A stretch of 64,000 nt of DNA from NCBI RefSeq assembly GCF_000190595.1, contig NC_015167.1, forward strand, positions 62,001 through 126,000, read 5' to 3'. The notes under the pieces were generated by a model that saw only the letters and a program-made list of their open reading frames with translations, made no database searches and was not told where the DNA came from. Position 1 is the stretch's first letter; each line of letters opens with the position of its first letter. The position numbers and the translations under genes are program-made. Positions 1-8,098 of this stretch are shown here, piece after piece. The DNA comes from Cellulophaga lytica DSM 7489 (lineage in GTDB: Bacteria; Bacteroidota; Bacteroidia; Flavobacteriales; Flavobacteriaceae).

Positions 1-108
1 TGGAAAAAAAGGATAATCTTTCTTGCTTTTTGGGATAGCTTCTTTATACACAACTGTATCACATGAAATAAAGTAAAATAAAGACAGTATTAATACTATT
101 TTTTTCAT
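1..108 (-). CDS. partial lipoprotein gene, N-terminus only
   Basis: An ATG at 108 opens a frame with no stop through 36 codons to the left window edge, so only the start of the gene is present. The encoded N-terminus has two lysines, a hydrophobic stretch, and a lipobox-like FISC at residues 13-16, followed by a polar chain. This is how short Bacteroidota lipoproteins begin. It lies 32 nt downstream of the stop of the secreted protein at 141-1163 on the same strand, so the two are probably co-transcribed. Function cannot be stated because the rest is outside the window. Confidence 0.6.
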   Translation of the reverse strand, partial: MKKIVLILSLFYFISCDTVVYKEAIPKSKKDYPFFP

Positions 109-140
109 AAACTATTCTTTTTAAATTACTAATTATAAAA

Positions 141-1163
141 TTACTGATTGGAATATTTTTCTAAGGAGTAACTAGTTACAATACCACTATTAGGTTTTTT
201 ACAATTTGATGGAAAATCAAAAAAATACATACAATCTGGCACTCCATTTTTAAAAATGATTTTCACCCATCCTTTACCATTATTGCTAAATCCCCTAAAC
301 TTATAGTTTGCCCTTAAACTTATAGGTTTGCCTTCACTATTTTTTGATTCGATTCTCAACCCTGAAATACTGCCTTTTGTGTAGCGATTAAAAGCCCATG
401 TTTTTGCTTGGTCTGCAACAAGGTCATCAACTAATTTATTGTAATTTTGTTGCCCTTTTGGACCACCAGAATTTTTTGCAATAGTATATTTACTTTTTTT
501 CTTTAAGCGAATAGGTGTTTTGTTAAGCGCAAACCTTTTTAGGTTTTCTTCAAATTGTATAATGGCTTTACTGTTACACTGATTTAGTATAAAAAACTTT
601 TCCATATCATTAGCTAGCCCTTTTCTTTTATGTAACATATCTATTGAGTTTCCCATTGCATTTGGATCAGTTACCATTTTCAAAAAAATATCTATACCAT
701 TCGCTTTATGCATTTCAACAATTTTCATTTTAGCGTTATATATGTCTGGTTTCGCATACAAACCTGTTCCTTGCCATTTATATTTAACACAAACTCTACT
801 TATTACATCTCCATAGGCATTATATCCAATCTCTTCTTGGTCGCATACAATCTCCATTATTTCAACTTTATTAACTAGTAAGTATTTTGAGCATTTTACA
901 CCAAATGCTCTTAAATATTGTTCATAAATCATTAGAAATTCATAATCCAATCTTTTTATCTTAATGTTCTCAAAATGCCCTCTGTATATATAATCATAAA
1001 ACTCAGCAAAATACAACCCATCTGTATTAAGCTCACTATTGTCTACTTTATCATTTGCTTTTTCTGAGGTAAATAAACCTGAATTTGAAAAGGCAAAAAA
1101 AGGCATTACAAAGAAGACAATAATCTTTAATTTTATCTTTGATATATTTAAATTTAGTCTCAT
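141..1163 (-). CDS. hypothetical secreted protein, 340 aa
   Basis: I do not recognise this family. The N-terminus (basic residues, then a hydrophobic core around residues 13-26 ending in FAFS) looks like a signal peptide, so an exported location is inferred. The remainder is lysine-rich and mixed alpha/beta with scattered cysteines (near residues 91, 107, 125, 197, 313 and 323). No catalytic motif stands out. The C-terminus does not resemble a T9SS sorting domain. It is upstream of, and probably co-transcribed with, the partial lipoprotein gene at the window edge. A 14-bp perfect palindrome lies 76 bp upstream of the start. Confidence 0.7.
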   Translation of the reverse strand: MRLNLNISKIKLKIIVFFVMPFFAFSNSGLFTSEKANDKVDNSELNTDGLYFAEFYDYIYRGHFENIKIKRLDYEFLMIYEQYLRAFGVKCSKYLLVNKVEIMEIVCDQEEIGYNAYGDVISRVCVKYKWQGTGLYAKPDIYNAKMKIVEMHKANGIDIFLKMVTDPNAMGNSIDMLHKRKGLANDMEKFFILNQCNSKAIIQFEENLKRFALNKTPIRLKKKSKYTIAKNSGGPKGQQNYNKLVDDLVADQAKTWAFNRYTKGSISGLRIESKNSEGKPISLRANYKFRGFSNNGKGWVKIIFKNGVPDCMYFFDFPSNCKKPNSGIVTSYSLEKYSNQ

Positions 1164-1759
1164 AATTTTTTATTAATAATTTCAACTTTTTTATATAAAA
1201 CTATTTTAAGAGTAATGAATAGTAATCCTTAAAAACATTGATAATATTATCACTTTACTTATTTCATTTTAGAGGCATAGGCATACAAATCTTTTCATTT
1301 TGAGTTTGCTTGCTTTTTAAACCTATACTTTAACACTTGTGTTACAATAATAAATACTAAAAATATTCAAAGTGAATATCCAATGATGTAATTAAAAAAA
1401 AGGAATAATGCTGATGTTTTATGAGCTAAATACAAGTCTTCACCTTTTGCTCCTTTAATATTCACTTTGGATATTTTTTCTATTCGTTCTTGCCTACCTA
1501 TCAATTCTCTTTTTGCTAAAAAAACTGAATTTGGTATGTTGATTAATAAAATTATTATTAACAAAAATGCTTTTATGAATTAGCTATTTAATACTTTAAA
1601 ACTAGCGATAAAACCAATTTGTCTAAATCATAATTTGTATTCGGGCATTTAGAATTCTTATTCGGAAAAAATAGATTAGCTTATATATTTATAATTATTT
1701 AGCAGTTTACTGCTCAAAAGTATTAAATTTAAGTGCTTTTTTTACCAAAAAAAAATTAA
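1164..1759. other. 596-bp stretch between divergent genes, with palindromes
   Basis: This A+T-rich region separates the secreted-protein gene (minus) from the sensor kinase gene (plus). It holds a 14-bp perfect palindrome at 1239-1252 (TGATAATATTATCA), a 6-bp inverted repeat with a 2-nt spacer at 1331-1344 (TAACAC/GTGTTA), and one doubtful small ORF (1367-1564). I see no RNA gene and no clear TAnnTTTG promoter box for the kinase gene. Confidence 0.5.
1367..1564 (-). CDS. doubtful 65-codon ORF, possible gene remnant
   Basis: The frame starts only with TTG (1564); a few codons upstream the frame continues with ATA-AAA-GCA, which would give a better signal-peptide-like start had ATA been ATG. 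The product has a hydrophobic N-terminus (about 12 residues), a basic middle, and an aromatic C-terminus that stops abruptly. This could be a small membrane or secreted protein, or the decayed front of a longer gene. No family is recognised and chance is possible. Confidence 0.22.
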   Translation of the reverse strand: MLIIILLINIPNSVFLAKRELIGRQERIEKISKVNIKGAKGEDLYLAHKTSALFLFFNYIIGYSL

Positions 1760-3550
1760 ATGAAACCAGTACTCAGAAGCTTAATAATTATAACCTACTT
1801 AGTTTTTTGTTGTTTTTCTTCTCTAGCACAAGAAAAAGATTCCATTTTAAACCTTCTTGATGGTTATATTAAAAAAGACACTGTAAGAGGTCAATATTTA
1901 ATAAAGGCCTCAAACTACTTAACATATAGCAAACCTAAGGTAGCTATAGAATATATTGATGAAGCTATAAAAATTGCAAAAGACAAAAAATGGAAAAAAG
2001 GAACAGCATCTGCATTAAACCAAAAAGGCAGCATCTATTACACAATGGCAAACAACTTAAAAGCTCTAGACTTATTTCTTGAGGCTCTAAGTATTTCTGA
2101 AAACATTAATGATGAAAAATTAACCATTAATCTTTATAATAATGTAGCTAACATTTATGCTGATATGAAAGATTTTGACAAGGCATTAGCTAACTATAAT
2201 AACTGCTTAAACATTTCTATTGAACTAAAAGACACTATTAACCAAATAAGAGCATACAATAATATTGGAAATGTTTATAGTGAAACTAACAGAGTAAATA
2301 CGTCAATAAACTACTTTGATAAAGCATTATTATATGCAAAGCAAGTAAATAATATATTTTTTGTTGCTGCTATTATTAACAACAAGGGGTTAGCCTACAA
2401 AAGAAAAAAAGATTATAATAATTCATTAAAACACTATAAAGAAGCGTTACAAATTTCAAGAGAAATTAACAATAAATACATAGAAGCTTCTGCTTTAAAT
2501 AGTCTTGGCAAGGTCTTGGTATTACAAAATAAATTTAATCAAGCTAAAATATATGCTAAAAATTCATTAGCTGTTTCAAAAAATATTGATGCTGTTGAGT
2601 GGCAAGCAGATTCTTGGCTAGTTTTAAATCAAGTTTATGAAAATGATCAGAATCATAAAAAATCGTTATTAGCTTTTAAAAATTATATTAAATTAAGAGA
2701 TAGCGTAGCAACCGAAGAAAAAAAAGCAGAGTTAACAAAAAAAGATATGCAGTATCAAATTGATAAACAAGATACTCTCTCTAAAGCGGAAATAAAACGT
2801 CAATCACTAATTAAAAATTCGGCTATTGGTGCAGGAAGTTCTTTACTACTATTTTCTATTGTTGGTTATTTTTTATACAAACGAAAACGAGATGCTGAGG
2901 CACAAAAAAATATTGCTGAATTTAAAACTAAAATAGCCGAAACCGAACTGAAAGCTTTGCGATCTCAAATGAATCCCCATTTTATTTTTAACTCATTAAA
3001 CTCTATAAGTAACTATTTGGTTAATAATGACATAAAAAAAGCGGATGAATATTTGTTAAAATTTTCTACATTAACACGTTCTATTTTAGAAAACTCTGAA
3101 AAAAAATGGATTTCGCTAAAAGATGATTTAGAGTTATTAAAAATGTATATAGACATTGAATCTTTGAGACTAAAAAATAAACTTAACCATATTGTAAGTA
3201 TTAATAATAATATTGATTTGGAAAACACCTTAATACCTCCATTAATTCTACAACCCTTTATAGAAAATAGTATTTGGCATGGCGTATCTCAAATAGAAGC
3301 AGAAGGCATAATTAAAATTGAAATAAACAGTAATAACAAAACACTAATTTGTGCTGTTGAAGATAACGGAATTGGTAGAGAAAAGGCTACAAGAAATTTA
3401 AATAAAACAAGCTCAATGGGCATTAAAATTACGAGTCAAAGAATAGATTTAATTAACAAAACAAAAAAGGCAAACGAAACTATAAAGTATACAGATAAAG
3501 AAAAAGGCTTAAGAGTTGAAGTAACATTACCACTTAAACTAAAATTTTAA
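1760..3550 (+). CDS. TPR-containing LytS-type sensor histidine kinase
   Basis: Membrane sensor kinase of 596 residues. A signal peptide (about residues 1-23) is followed by tetratricopeptide repeats over roughly residues 40-310, a single transmembrane segment near 353-375, a short coiled linker, and a His_kinase domain (PF06580 type). The phospho-acceptor motif MNPHFIFN puts the histidine near residue 407. An HATPase domain follows, with the N-box QPFIENSIWHG and a G-box EDNGIGRE. This is the usual layout of Bacteroidota kinases paired with LytTR regulators; the TPR region is inferred to be periplasmic and to sense protein or peptide ligands. The stop codon abuts the ATG of the response regulator, so the pair is translationally coupled. 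Confidence 0.93.
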   Translation: MKPVLRSLIIITYLVFCCFSSLAQEKDSILNLLDGYIKKDTVRGQYLIKASNYLTYSKPKVAIEYIDEAIKIAKDKKWKKGTASALNQKGSIYYTMANNLKALDLFLEALSISENINDEKLTINLYNNVANIYADMKDFDKALANYNNCLNISIELKDTINQIRAYNNIGNVYSETNRVNTSINYFDKALLYAKQVNNIFFVAAIINNKGLAYKRKKDYNNSLKHYKEALQISREINNKYIEASALNSLGKVLVLQNKFNQAKIYAKNSLAVSKNIDAVEWQADSWLVLNQVYENDQNHKKSLLAFKNYIKLRDSVATEEKKAELTKKDMQYQIDKQDTLSKAEIKRQSLIKNSAIGAGSSLLLFSIVGYFLYKRKRDAEAQKNIAEFKTKIAETELKALRSQMNPHFIFNSLNSISNYLVNNDIKKADEYLLKFSTLTRSILENSEKKWISLKDDLELLKMYIDIESLRLKNKLNHIVSINNNIDLENTLIPPLILQPFIENSIWHGVSQIEAEGIIKIEINSNNKTLICAVEDNGIGREKATRNLNKTSSMGIKITSQRIDLINKTKKANETIKYTDKEKGLRVEVTLPLKLKF

Positions 3551-4303
3551 ATGATAAAAGCTATAATTGTTGACGATGAAGTGCATTGCTCAGAAAGACT
3601 AATATCACTACTATCAAACCATTCTAAAGCAATAAAGATAGTACGTATTTGCCATACACTGGAAGAAGCCAAAAACACTATTAAAAAATTAAATTTTGAT
3701 TTAGTTTTTTTAGACATTCAACTCAGTGATAAAACAGCCTTTGATTTATTAAAAACTATTAAAAATCTTACATTTCAAATTATTTTTACTACTGCATATG
3801 ACAAATATGCTATTGAAGCAATTAAGTTTAGTGCATTTGACTATCTTCTAAAACCTATTGATAAAGATGAGTTAAATGAAACATTAAAGAGATTAGATAA
3901 AACTCTAGATATAAACAATGCGCATAAATTAAATACATTACTACACAATACTTTAACCGAAGATAAAAAAAAGATAGTTATAACTACAGAAAAAGAAACA
4001 TACTTTTTAGAGATGTCCAATATATTAAGGTGTGAAGCAGACGGCAGTTATACAAAACTTTACCTAGTAAGCAATGATACTATATACACTTCAAAAACAT
4101 TAAAGTATTATGATGACTTACTAAATTCATATCATTTTTTTAGAACACATCAGTCTCACCTAATAAATATAAATTTTATAAGCAAGTACATCAAAGGAAC
4201 TAACGCCTATATAATTATGAATGATGAAAGTGTCGTGCCTGTAGCTAAAAGAAGAAAAGATGATTTCTCTGATAGGATTAATAATCTAAACAAATTTGCT
4301 TAA
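3551..4303 (+). CDS. LytTR-family response regulator
   Basis: 250-residue DNA-binding response regulator. The receiver domain (1-120) shows the acidic pair DDE at residues 8-10, the phospho-acceptor aspartate in LVFLDIQL (about D55), the switch threonine in FTTAYD and the lysine in LLKPID (about K101). The C-terminal half (about 140-245) is a LytTR domain, recognised by ILRCEADGSYTKLY and the FFRTHQSHLIN core. It starts immediately after the TAA of the kinase gene with no spacer. Cognate partnership with that kinase is inferred from this arrangement. Target genes cannot be assigned; no repeated LytTR site was recognised nearby. Confidence 0.94.
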   Translation: MIKAIIVDDEVHCSERLISLLSNHSKAIKIVRICHTLEEAKNTIKKLNFDLVFLDIQLSDKTAFDLLKTIKNLTFQIIFTTAYDKYAIEAIKFSAFDYLLKPIDKDELNETLKRLDKTLDINNAHKLNTLLHNTLTEDKKKIVITTEKETYFLEMSNILRCEADGSYTKLYLVSNDTIYTSKTLKYYDDLLNSYHFFRTHQSHLININFISKYIKGTNAYIIMNDESVVPVAKRRKDDFSDRINNLNKFA

Positions 4304-4671
4304 TACATAATAAACTACACCTTAGAAACAGTAACATTTTAAAACACCATTATATAGAGTTAGAAAACCACCGTAAACTTTATAGAGAAATTGAATAAAA
4401 TAGTATATATCCAAAACCAATACATTTTGCCTAATACAGATTTCAGGCTAGTGTCCTAAAAAAGGGGTAACTCCAATGCATAATTAGAGTTAATACTAAA
4501 TTAGTTTTTAATTATATATGAAAAAAGGGGCAGACTTTAAATAAAAGTCAAACCCTCGTTATTTTTAACTTACACTCTTAACGGGATAGTGTCTAATAAA
4601 AAATCACAAAAAAGAAAATCGCCTAAAATTACTTTTTAGACGACCTCTTTACGTTACTTAAGTTTCTGTTA
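4304..4671. other. 368-bp gene-free region, possible mobile-element relic
   Basis: No ORF of note. Two near-repeats in the same orientation, TAGTGTCCTAAAAAAGG at 4449-4465 and TAGTGTCTAATAAAAAA at 4587-4603, bracket about 120 bp that include a hairpin (GACTTT/AAAGTC inside GGG/CCC, about 4520-4550) and a small inverted repeat TAACTC/GAGTTA near 4468-4491. This looks like scar tissue from an insertion element or a decayed intergenic repeat, but no transposase remnant was found. The right end holds the terminator of the DUF5606 gene. Confidence 0.45.
4619..4643 (-). terminator. intrinsic terminator of the ruvX-def-DUF5606 run
   Basis: Inverted repeat TCGCCTAAAA / TTTTAGACGA with a short loop. 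On the minus-strand RNA the single mismatch becomes a G-U pair, and a T-rich tract follows (positions 4618 down to 4608). It lies 28 nt past the DUF5606 stop. Confidence 0.7.
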
Positions 4672-5103
4672 TTATTCTGCTGCAGACTCTTCAGTTTCTT
4701 TGTTTTCTTTAGGTTCAGAAAAATCTGTAATGCCATGGTCATGTAACAAATTATACCACTGTATTACTTTTTTAATGTCACTTGCATAAACACGGTCTTC
4801 ATCATAATTAGGCAATACCTCAAAGAAATATTCTTCTAATTTTAATTTATCATCCTTATGCTTAACAGATGTTTTTTCTCCGTTTTCTTTAGTTTGTATT
4901 TTACTAAATACCTCTCTTAAAGGAACCTCTTCTTCTAACGTATATATTGCAATTTCTGATAAAACACTAACATTTGTACGCATATTTACCGTACTTCTTT
5001 TTCCGTCTAATAAAGACTCAGCTACAAAACCGGTACGTGTTTGTGTTACTAACTTGTGTAATCCTGGCTTACCAGAAATTGATAAAATTTTATCTAAACT
5101 CAT
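4672..5103 (-). CDS. DUF5606 family protein
   Basis: 143-residue cytoplasmic protein of the Bacteroidota-specific DUF5606 family, recognised from the N-terminal MSLDKILSISGKPGLHKL and the following SLLDGKR and ISEIAIYTLEE-like core. The C-terminal 25 residues are acidic and low in complexity. Function is unknown. It is third in a minus-strand run with ruvX and def (gap to def 56 nt), an order I know from other Flavobacteriia, which suggests a conserved but undefined housekeeping role. A terminator follows. Confidence 0.9.
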   Translation of the reverse strand: MSLDKILSISGKPGLHKLVTQTRTGFVAESLLDGKRSTVNMRTNVSVLSEIAIYTLEEEVPLREVFSKIQTKENGEKTSVKHKDDKLKLEEYFFEVLPNYDEDRVYASDIKKVIQWYNLLHDHGITDFSEPKENKETEESAAE

Positions 5104-5159
5104 ATTTTACTTTATATCTATTACAAATATTATATTTTTTATAGCGATAAAAAAGAAAA

Positions 5160-5750
5160 CTATCTTCCTTTTTTCATTTCAGGAAAACGCATTCTATATT
5201 CTACTCTAATTTTTCCTTTAGAAATGTTTCCTAACTTACTCTTAAGCAATCTTTTCTTTAATGAAGATAGTTTATCTGTAAACAAAATACCTTCAATATG
5301 GTCATACTCATGTTGTATAACTCTTGCCAACAAACCGTTATACTCCTCAGTATGTTCTTTAAAGTTTTCATCTAAATAAGTAATTTTTATATTTTCCTTT
5401 CTAGATACATCTTCTCTAATGTCTGGTATGCTTAAACATCCTTCATTAAAAGCCCATTCTTCTCCTGTTTCTTCAATAATTTTAGCATTAATAAATGCTT
5501 TTTTAAAACCATTTAAAGCTTTTTGTTCTTCTGCAGATAAATCTTCATCATCAGAAAAAGGAGTTGTGTCTACTAAAAATATTCGCAAAGGCAAACCAAC
5601 TTGTGGTGCTGCTAAACCAACTCCGCTTGCATTATACATAGTCTCCCACATATTTTCTAAAAGCTCCTTTAGTTTAGGATGGTCTTGGTTTATGTCTTTT
5701 GCTTTTTTTCTTAGCACAGGATCACCGTATGCTGTAATTGGTAAAATCAT
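5160..5750 (-). CDS. def: peptide deformylase
   Basis: Removes the formyl group from the N-terminal methionine of new proteins; metal-dependent cytoplasmic enzyme. All three family motifs are present: GVGLAAPQVG (about residues 43-52), EGCLSIP with the metal-binding cysteine (about 104-110), and HEYDH with two metal-binding histidines and the catalytic glutamate (about 146-150). The length of 196 residues is normal. It includes an insertion of acidic residues (SDDEDLSAEEQKAL) before motif 2, which is common in Bacteroidota deformylases. It sits 45 nt downstream of ruvX and upstream of DUF5606 on the same strand, so one transcript is likely. Confidence 0.97.
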   Translation of the reverse strand: MILPITAYGDPVLRKKAKDINQDHPKLKELLENMWETMYNASGVGLAAPQVGLPLRIFLVDTTPFSDDEDLSAEEQKALNGFKKAFINAKIIEETGEEWAFNEGCLSIPDIREDVSRKENIKITYLDENFKEHTEEYNGLLARVIQHEYDHIEGILFTDKLSSLKKRLLKSKLGNISKGKIRVEYRMRFPEMKKGR

Positions 5751-5795
5751 ATTATCACTTAATTTTTATACGTTGTTCTATTAACAACTATAATT

Positions 5796-6206
5796 TTAAT
5801 TTCTACTTAAATAAGACTGTAAAATAATTGTTGCACTAATCTCATCTACAAGTGCTTTATTTTTACGCTTTTTTTTATTTAACCCACTATCAATCATTGT
5901 TTTAAATGCCATTTTAGATGTAAAACGTTCATCTTCTCTTTCTATAATCATATTAGGAAAAACAGCTGTAAGTTTTTCTAAAAAAGGAACAATTAACACT
6001 TCTGACTCAGACGCTGTATTATTCATTTGTTTAGGCTCTCCTACTATAATTTTATCTACCTTTTCTTTTGCTATGTAATCTTTTAAAAATGTTATTAGCT
6101 CTTTAGTTGCTACGGTTGTTAAACCAGATGCTATTATCTGCAACTCATCTGTTACAGCTATGCCTGTACGCACTTTTCCAAAATCTATAGCTAGTAATCT
6201 ACCCAA
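5796..6206 (-). CDS. ruvX: putative pre-16S rRNA nuclease / Holliday junction resolvase-like (YqgF)
   Basis: 136-residue RNase H-fold protein of the YqgF/RuvX family, which processes the 5' end of 16S rRNA in E. coli and was earlier called a Holliday junction resolvase. Visible motifs are LAIDFGKVRTGIAV at the N-terminus (catalytic Asp), IIVGEPKQMN with the family GxP, EREDERFTSKMA (second acidic site), and DEISATIILQSYL (last Asp) at the C-terminus. Length is typical. A minus-strand TATTTTTG box (6228-6221) lies just upstream. It heads the ruvX-def-DUF5606 run and diverges from dapD. Confidence 0.93.
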   Translation of the reverse strand: MGRLLAIDFGKVRTGIAVTDELQIIASGLTTVATKELITFLKDYIAKEKVDKIIVGEPKQMNNTASESEVLIVPFLEKLTAVFPNMIIEREDERFTSKMAFKTMIDSGLNKKKRKNKALVDEISATIILQSYLSRN

Positions 6207-6220
6207 ACTGTTTTTTTTGG

Positions 6221-6228
6221 CAAAAATA
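6221..6228 (-). promoter_or_regulatory. ruvX promoter -7 box
   Basis: Minus-strand TATTTTTG matches TAnnTTTG and lies 15 nt upstream of the ruvX start. No convincing -33 TTG. Confidence 0.45.
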
Positions 6229-6253
6229 ATATATAAATTGTTATATGTTTACA

Positions 6254-6289
6254 TTTGATTAAATTATTAAGCCTCACCTATTATCTTTG
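6254..6289 (+). promoter_or_regulatory. dapD promoter (TTTG ... TATCTTTG)
   Basis: TATCTTTG at 6282-6289 fits the TAnnTTTG -7 consensus, with TTTG at 6254-6257 as a -33 element 24 nt upstream. The predicted leader to the ATG at 6312 is only about 15 nt. Confidence 0.6.
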
Positions 6290-6311
6290 CTAAAATTGAT
6301 TTTACAAAAAA

Positions 6312-7127
6312 ATGACAGAATTACAAAAAACTATAGAAGCTGCTTGGGATAACCGAGATTTATTAAAAGAAACAGCTACACAGGACGCCATTAGAGAAGT
6401 TATTAGCCTAATTGATAATGGTAAACTTAGATGTGCAGAGCCTAAAGGAGATGATTGGCAAATAAACGAATGGGTTAAAAAAGCTGTTGTTCTTTATTTC
6501 CCTATTCAGAATATGGAAACTTTAGAAGCTGGTATTTTTGAATACCATGATAAAATGCCTTTAAAAAGAGGTTATAAAGAAAAAGGAATACGTGTAGTAC
6601 CTAATGCTGTTGCAAGACACGGTGCCTACATTTCTCCTGGTACTATATTAATGCCTAGTTACGTAAATATTGGTGCTTATGTAGATGAAGGTACAATGGT
6701 AGATACTTGGGCTACAGTTGGTAGTTGTGCGCAAATTGGCAAAAATGTACACCTTAGTGGTGGTGTTGGTATTGGTGGTGTTTTAGAACCATTACAAGCA
6801 TCTCCGGTAATTATAGAAGACGGTGCTTTTATAGGTTCTAGATGTATAGTTGTAGAAGGTGTAAGAGTAGAAAAAGAAGCTGTTTTAGGTGCTAATGTTG
6901 TTTTAACAATGAGTACTAAAATTATAGATGTGACTGGTGATACACCTGTAGAAATGAAAGGTAGAGTACCTGCACGTTCTGTAGTTATACCAGGTAGTTA
7001 CACTAAAAAATTTGCTGCTGGTGAATACAACGTGCCTTGTGCTTTAATTATTGGTAAACGTAAAGAAAGTACCAATAAAAAAACATCTTTAAATGATGCT
7101 TTAAGAGAGTATGATGTTGCTGTTTAG
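6312..7127 (+). CDS. dapD: 2,3,4,5-tetrahydropyridine-2,6-dicarboxylate N-succinyltransferase
   Basis: Transfers succinyl from succinyl-CoA to tetrahydrodipicolinate in the succinylase branch of lysine/diaminopimelate synthesis. The 271-residue protein has an N-terminal helical domain (1-100) and then a left-handed beta-helix of hexapeptide repeats from about residue 105, including MPSYVNIGAYVDEGTMVDTWATVGSCAQIG, the classic DapD core. The C-terminus has the usual PARSVVIPGSY strand. Its product ultimately feeds lysA, also in this window (42600-43850). It is monocistronic: a promoter box precedes it and a long hairpin follows. Confidence 0.97.
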   Translation: MTELQKTIEAAWDNRDLLKETATQDAIREVISLIDNGKLRCAEPKGDDWQINEWVKKAVVLYFPIQNMETLEAGIFEYHDKMPLKRGYKEKGIRVVPNAVARHGAYISPGTILMPSYVNIGAYVDEGTMVDTWATVGSCAQIGKNVHLSGGVGIGGVLEPLQASPVIIEDGAFIGSRCIVVEGVRVEKEAVLGANVVLTMSTKIIDVTGDTPVEMKGRVPARSVVIPGSYTKKFAAGEYNVPCALIIGKRKESTNKKTSLNDALREYDVAV

Positions 7128-7141
7128 TATATTATATATTG

Positions 7142-7187
7142 CATAAACACAAAGCCCACAATTGTAATTGTGGGCTTTGTGTTTATG
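7142..7187. terminator. bidirectional terminator between dapD and a glycosyltransferase
   Basis: A perfect 22-bp inverted repeat (arms 7142-7163 and 7166-7187, core AAAGCCCACAATT / AATTGTGGGCTTT) with almost no loop lies between two convergent stops at 7127 and 7197. It has no long T tract. Confidence 0.75.
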
Positions 7188-7196
7188 TAAAGTAAA

Positions 7197-8018
7197 TTAC
7201 TCTTTATTAATTCCAAACTTAGTTGTTTTGTGCTTTAAATTACGTGTTTCTTTTCTAATATCGTTATTTATTTTCCAGCTTTCTTTATTTGCATAACCTC
7301 TAGGATGATCCAAGTGTATAACAATAGCACTGTACCTTATTTGCTTCGTTTTTACCCCTAAATTTACTAAGCGCTCACCTAATTCTCTATCTTGACCGCC
7401 ATACTGCATACGTTCATCAAAACCATTAACGGCTAAAATATCCTTTTTCCAGCCAGAAGAATTGTGTCCGTTCCATGTAGCTTTGGTAGTAGTAACTGTA
7501 TTTAAAAATTTAGCTCCAAAACCAGTAAACCTTAATTTATTATTTTTAAAAGACGCATTTAGTCCATGTTTTTTTAACCATGAAATTGAAAAACATGTAT
7601 TTGTTTCTATATCTTCTTTAGAAATTAATTCTGATATATTCATAGGAAGCTTAAAATAACCCCCAGATAAAAAATATCCTTCTTCTTTATAATTATTGTG
7701 AATTTCTACAAAGTCTTTTCTTGGTATACAATCTCCATCAGACATTATAATATATGGAGCTCTAGTTTCTACAATTGCTTTATTTAATATTTGAGATTTT
7801 TGGAAGCCATTATCTTTATGCCAAACGTGAGTTATACTATAATTTACAACTTTTTTTAACTCTTCTATAGCTGTTTTAGTTTCTTCTCTAGAACCGTCAT
7901 CCGCAATAACAACTTCAAAATTATTTATTGTTTGTGTGTTATAACCCCAAAGTACTTTTTTTAACCACTCTACAGAATTGTATGTACTTATTATAACGGA
8001 AATGTCTGGTGCTTTCAT
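7197..8018 (-). CDS. family 2 glycosyltransferase with galactosyltransferase-like C-terminus
   Basis: 273-residue GT-A enzyme, probably acting at the inner face of the inner membrane on a surface glycan. The N-terminus ISVIISTYNS is the GT2 start. VVIADDGS carries the nucleotide-binding Asp (about residue 41), and IIMSDGDCIPR holds the DxD-like site. The C-terminal segment WKKDILAVNGFDERMQYGGQDRE matches the Glyco_transf_7C type found in many bacterial glycan GT2 enzymes. Acceptor and sugar cannot be told from sequence. It diverges from the ATP-grasp gene at 8099 across a symmetric promoter region. Confidence 0.9.
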   Translation of the reverse strand: MKAPDISVIISTYNSVEWLKKVLWGYNTQTINNFEVVIADDGSREETKTAIEELKKVVNYSITHVWHKDNGFQKSQILNKAIVETRAPYIIMSDGDCIPRKDFVEIHNNYKEEGYFLSGGYFKLPMNISELISKEDIETNTCFSISWLKKHGLNASFKNNKLRFTGFGAKFLNTVTTTKATWNGHNSSGWKKDILAVNGFDERMQYGGQDRELGERLVNLGVKTKQIRYSAIVIHLDHPRGYANKESWKINNDIRKETRNLKHKTTKFGINKE

Positions 8019-8037
8019 ATAAAATTAAAAATGATAA

Positions 8038-8076
8038 CAAAAGTACTAAGGATTATTTTAATAATCTTTACTTTTG
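8038..8076. promoter_or_regulatory. symmetric divergent promoter with central palindrome
   Basis: CAAAAGTA (8038-8045) and its exact complement TACTTTTG (8069-8076) are each a TAnnTTTG -7 box, one for the minus-strand GT2 gene and one for the plus-strand ATP-grasp gene. Between them lies the inverted repeat GATTATT-TT-AATAATC (8051-8066). The layout suggests a shared operator controlling both directions. Confidence 0.6.
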
Positions 8077-8098
8077 AAAAACAATACTAAATAGAAAA

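Noticed and set aside
1367-1482. 12-bp inverted repeat (CAAAGTGAATAT around 1371 and ATATTCACTTTG around 1466) as an insertion-element boundary
   Set aside because: The arms are short, about 100 bp apart, and lie within one small reading frame with no transposase, so chance is likelier.
7142-7187. Long inverted repeat as a miniature mobile element
   Set aside because: No target duplication is visible and its position between two convergent stops is explained by termination.
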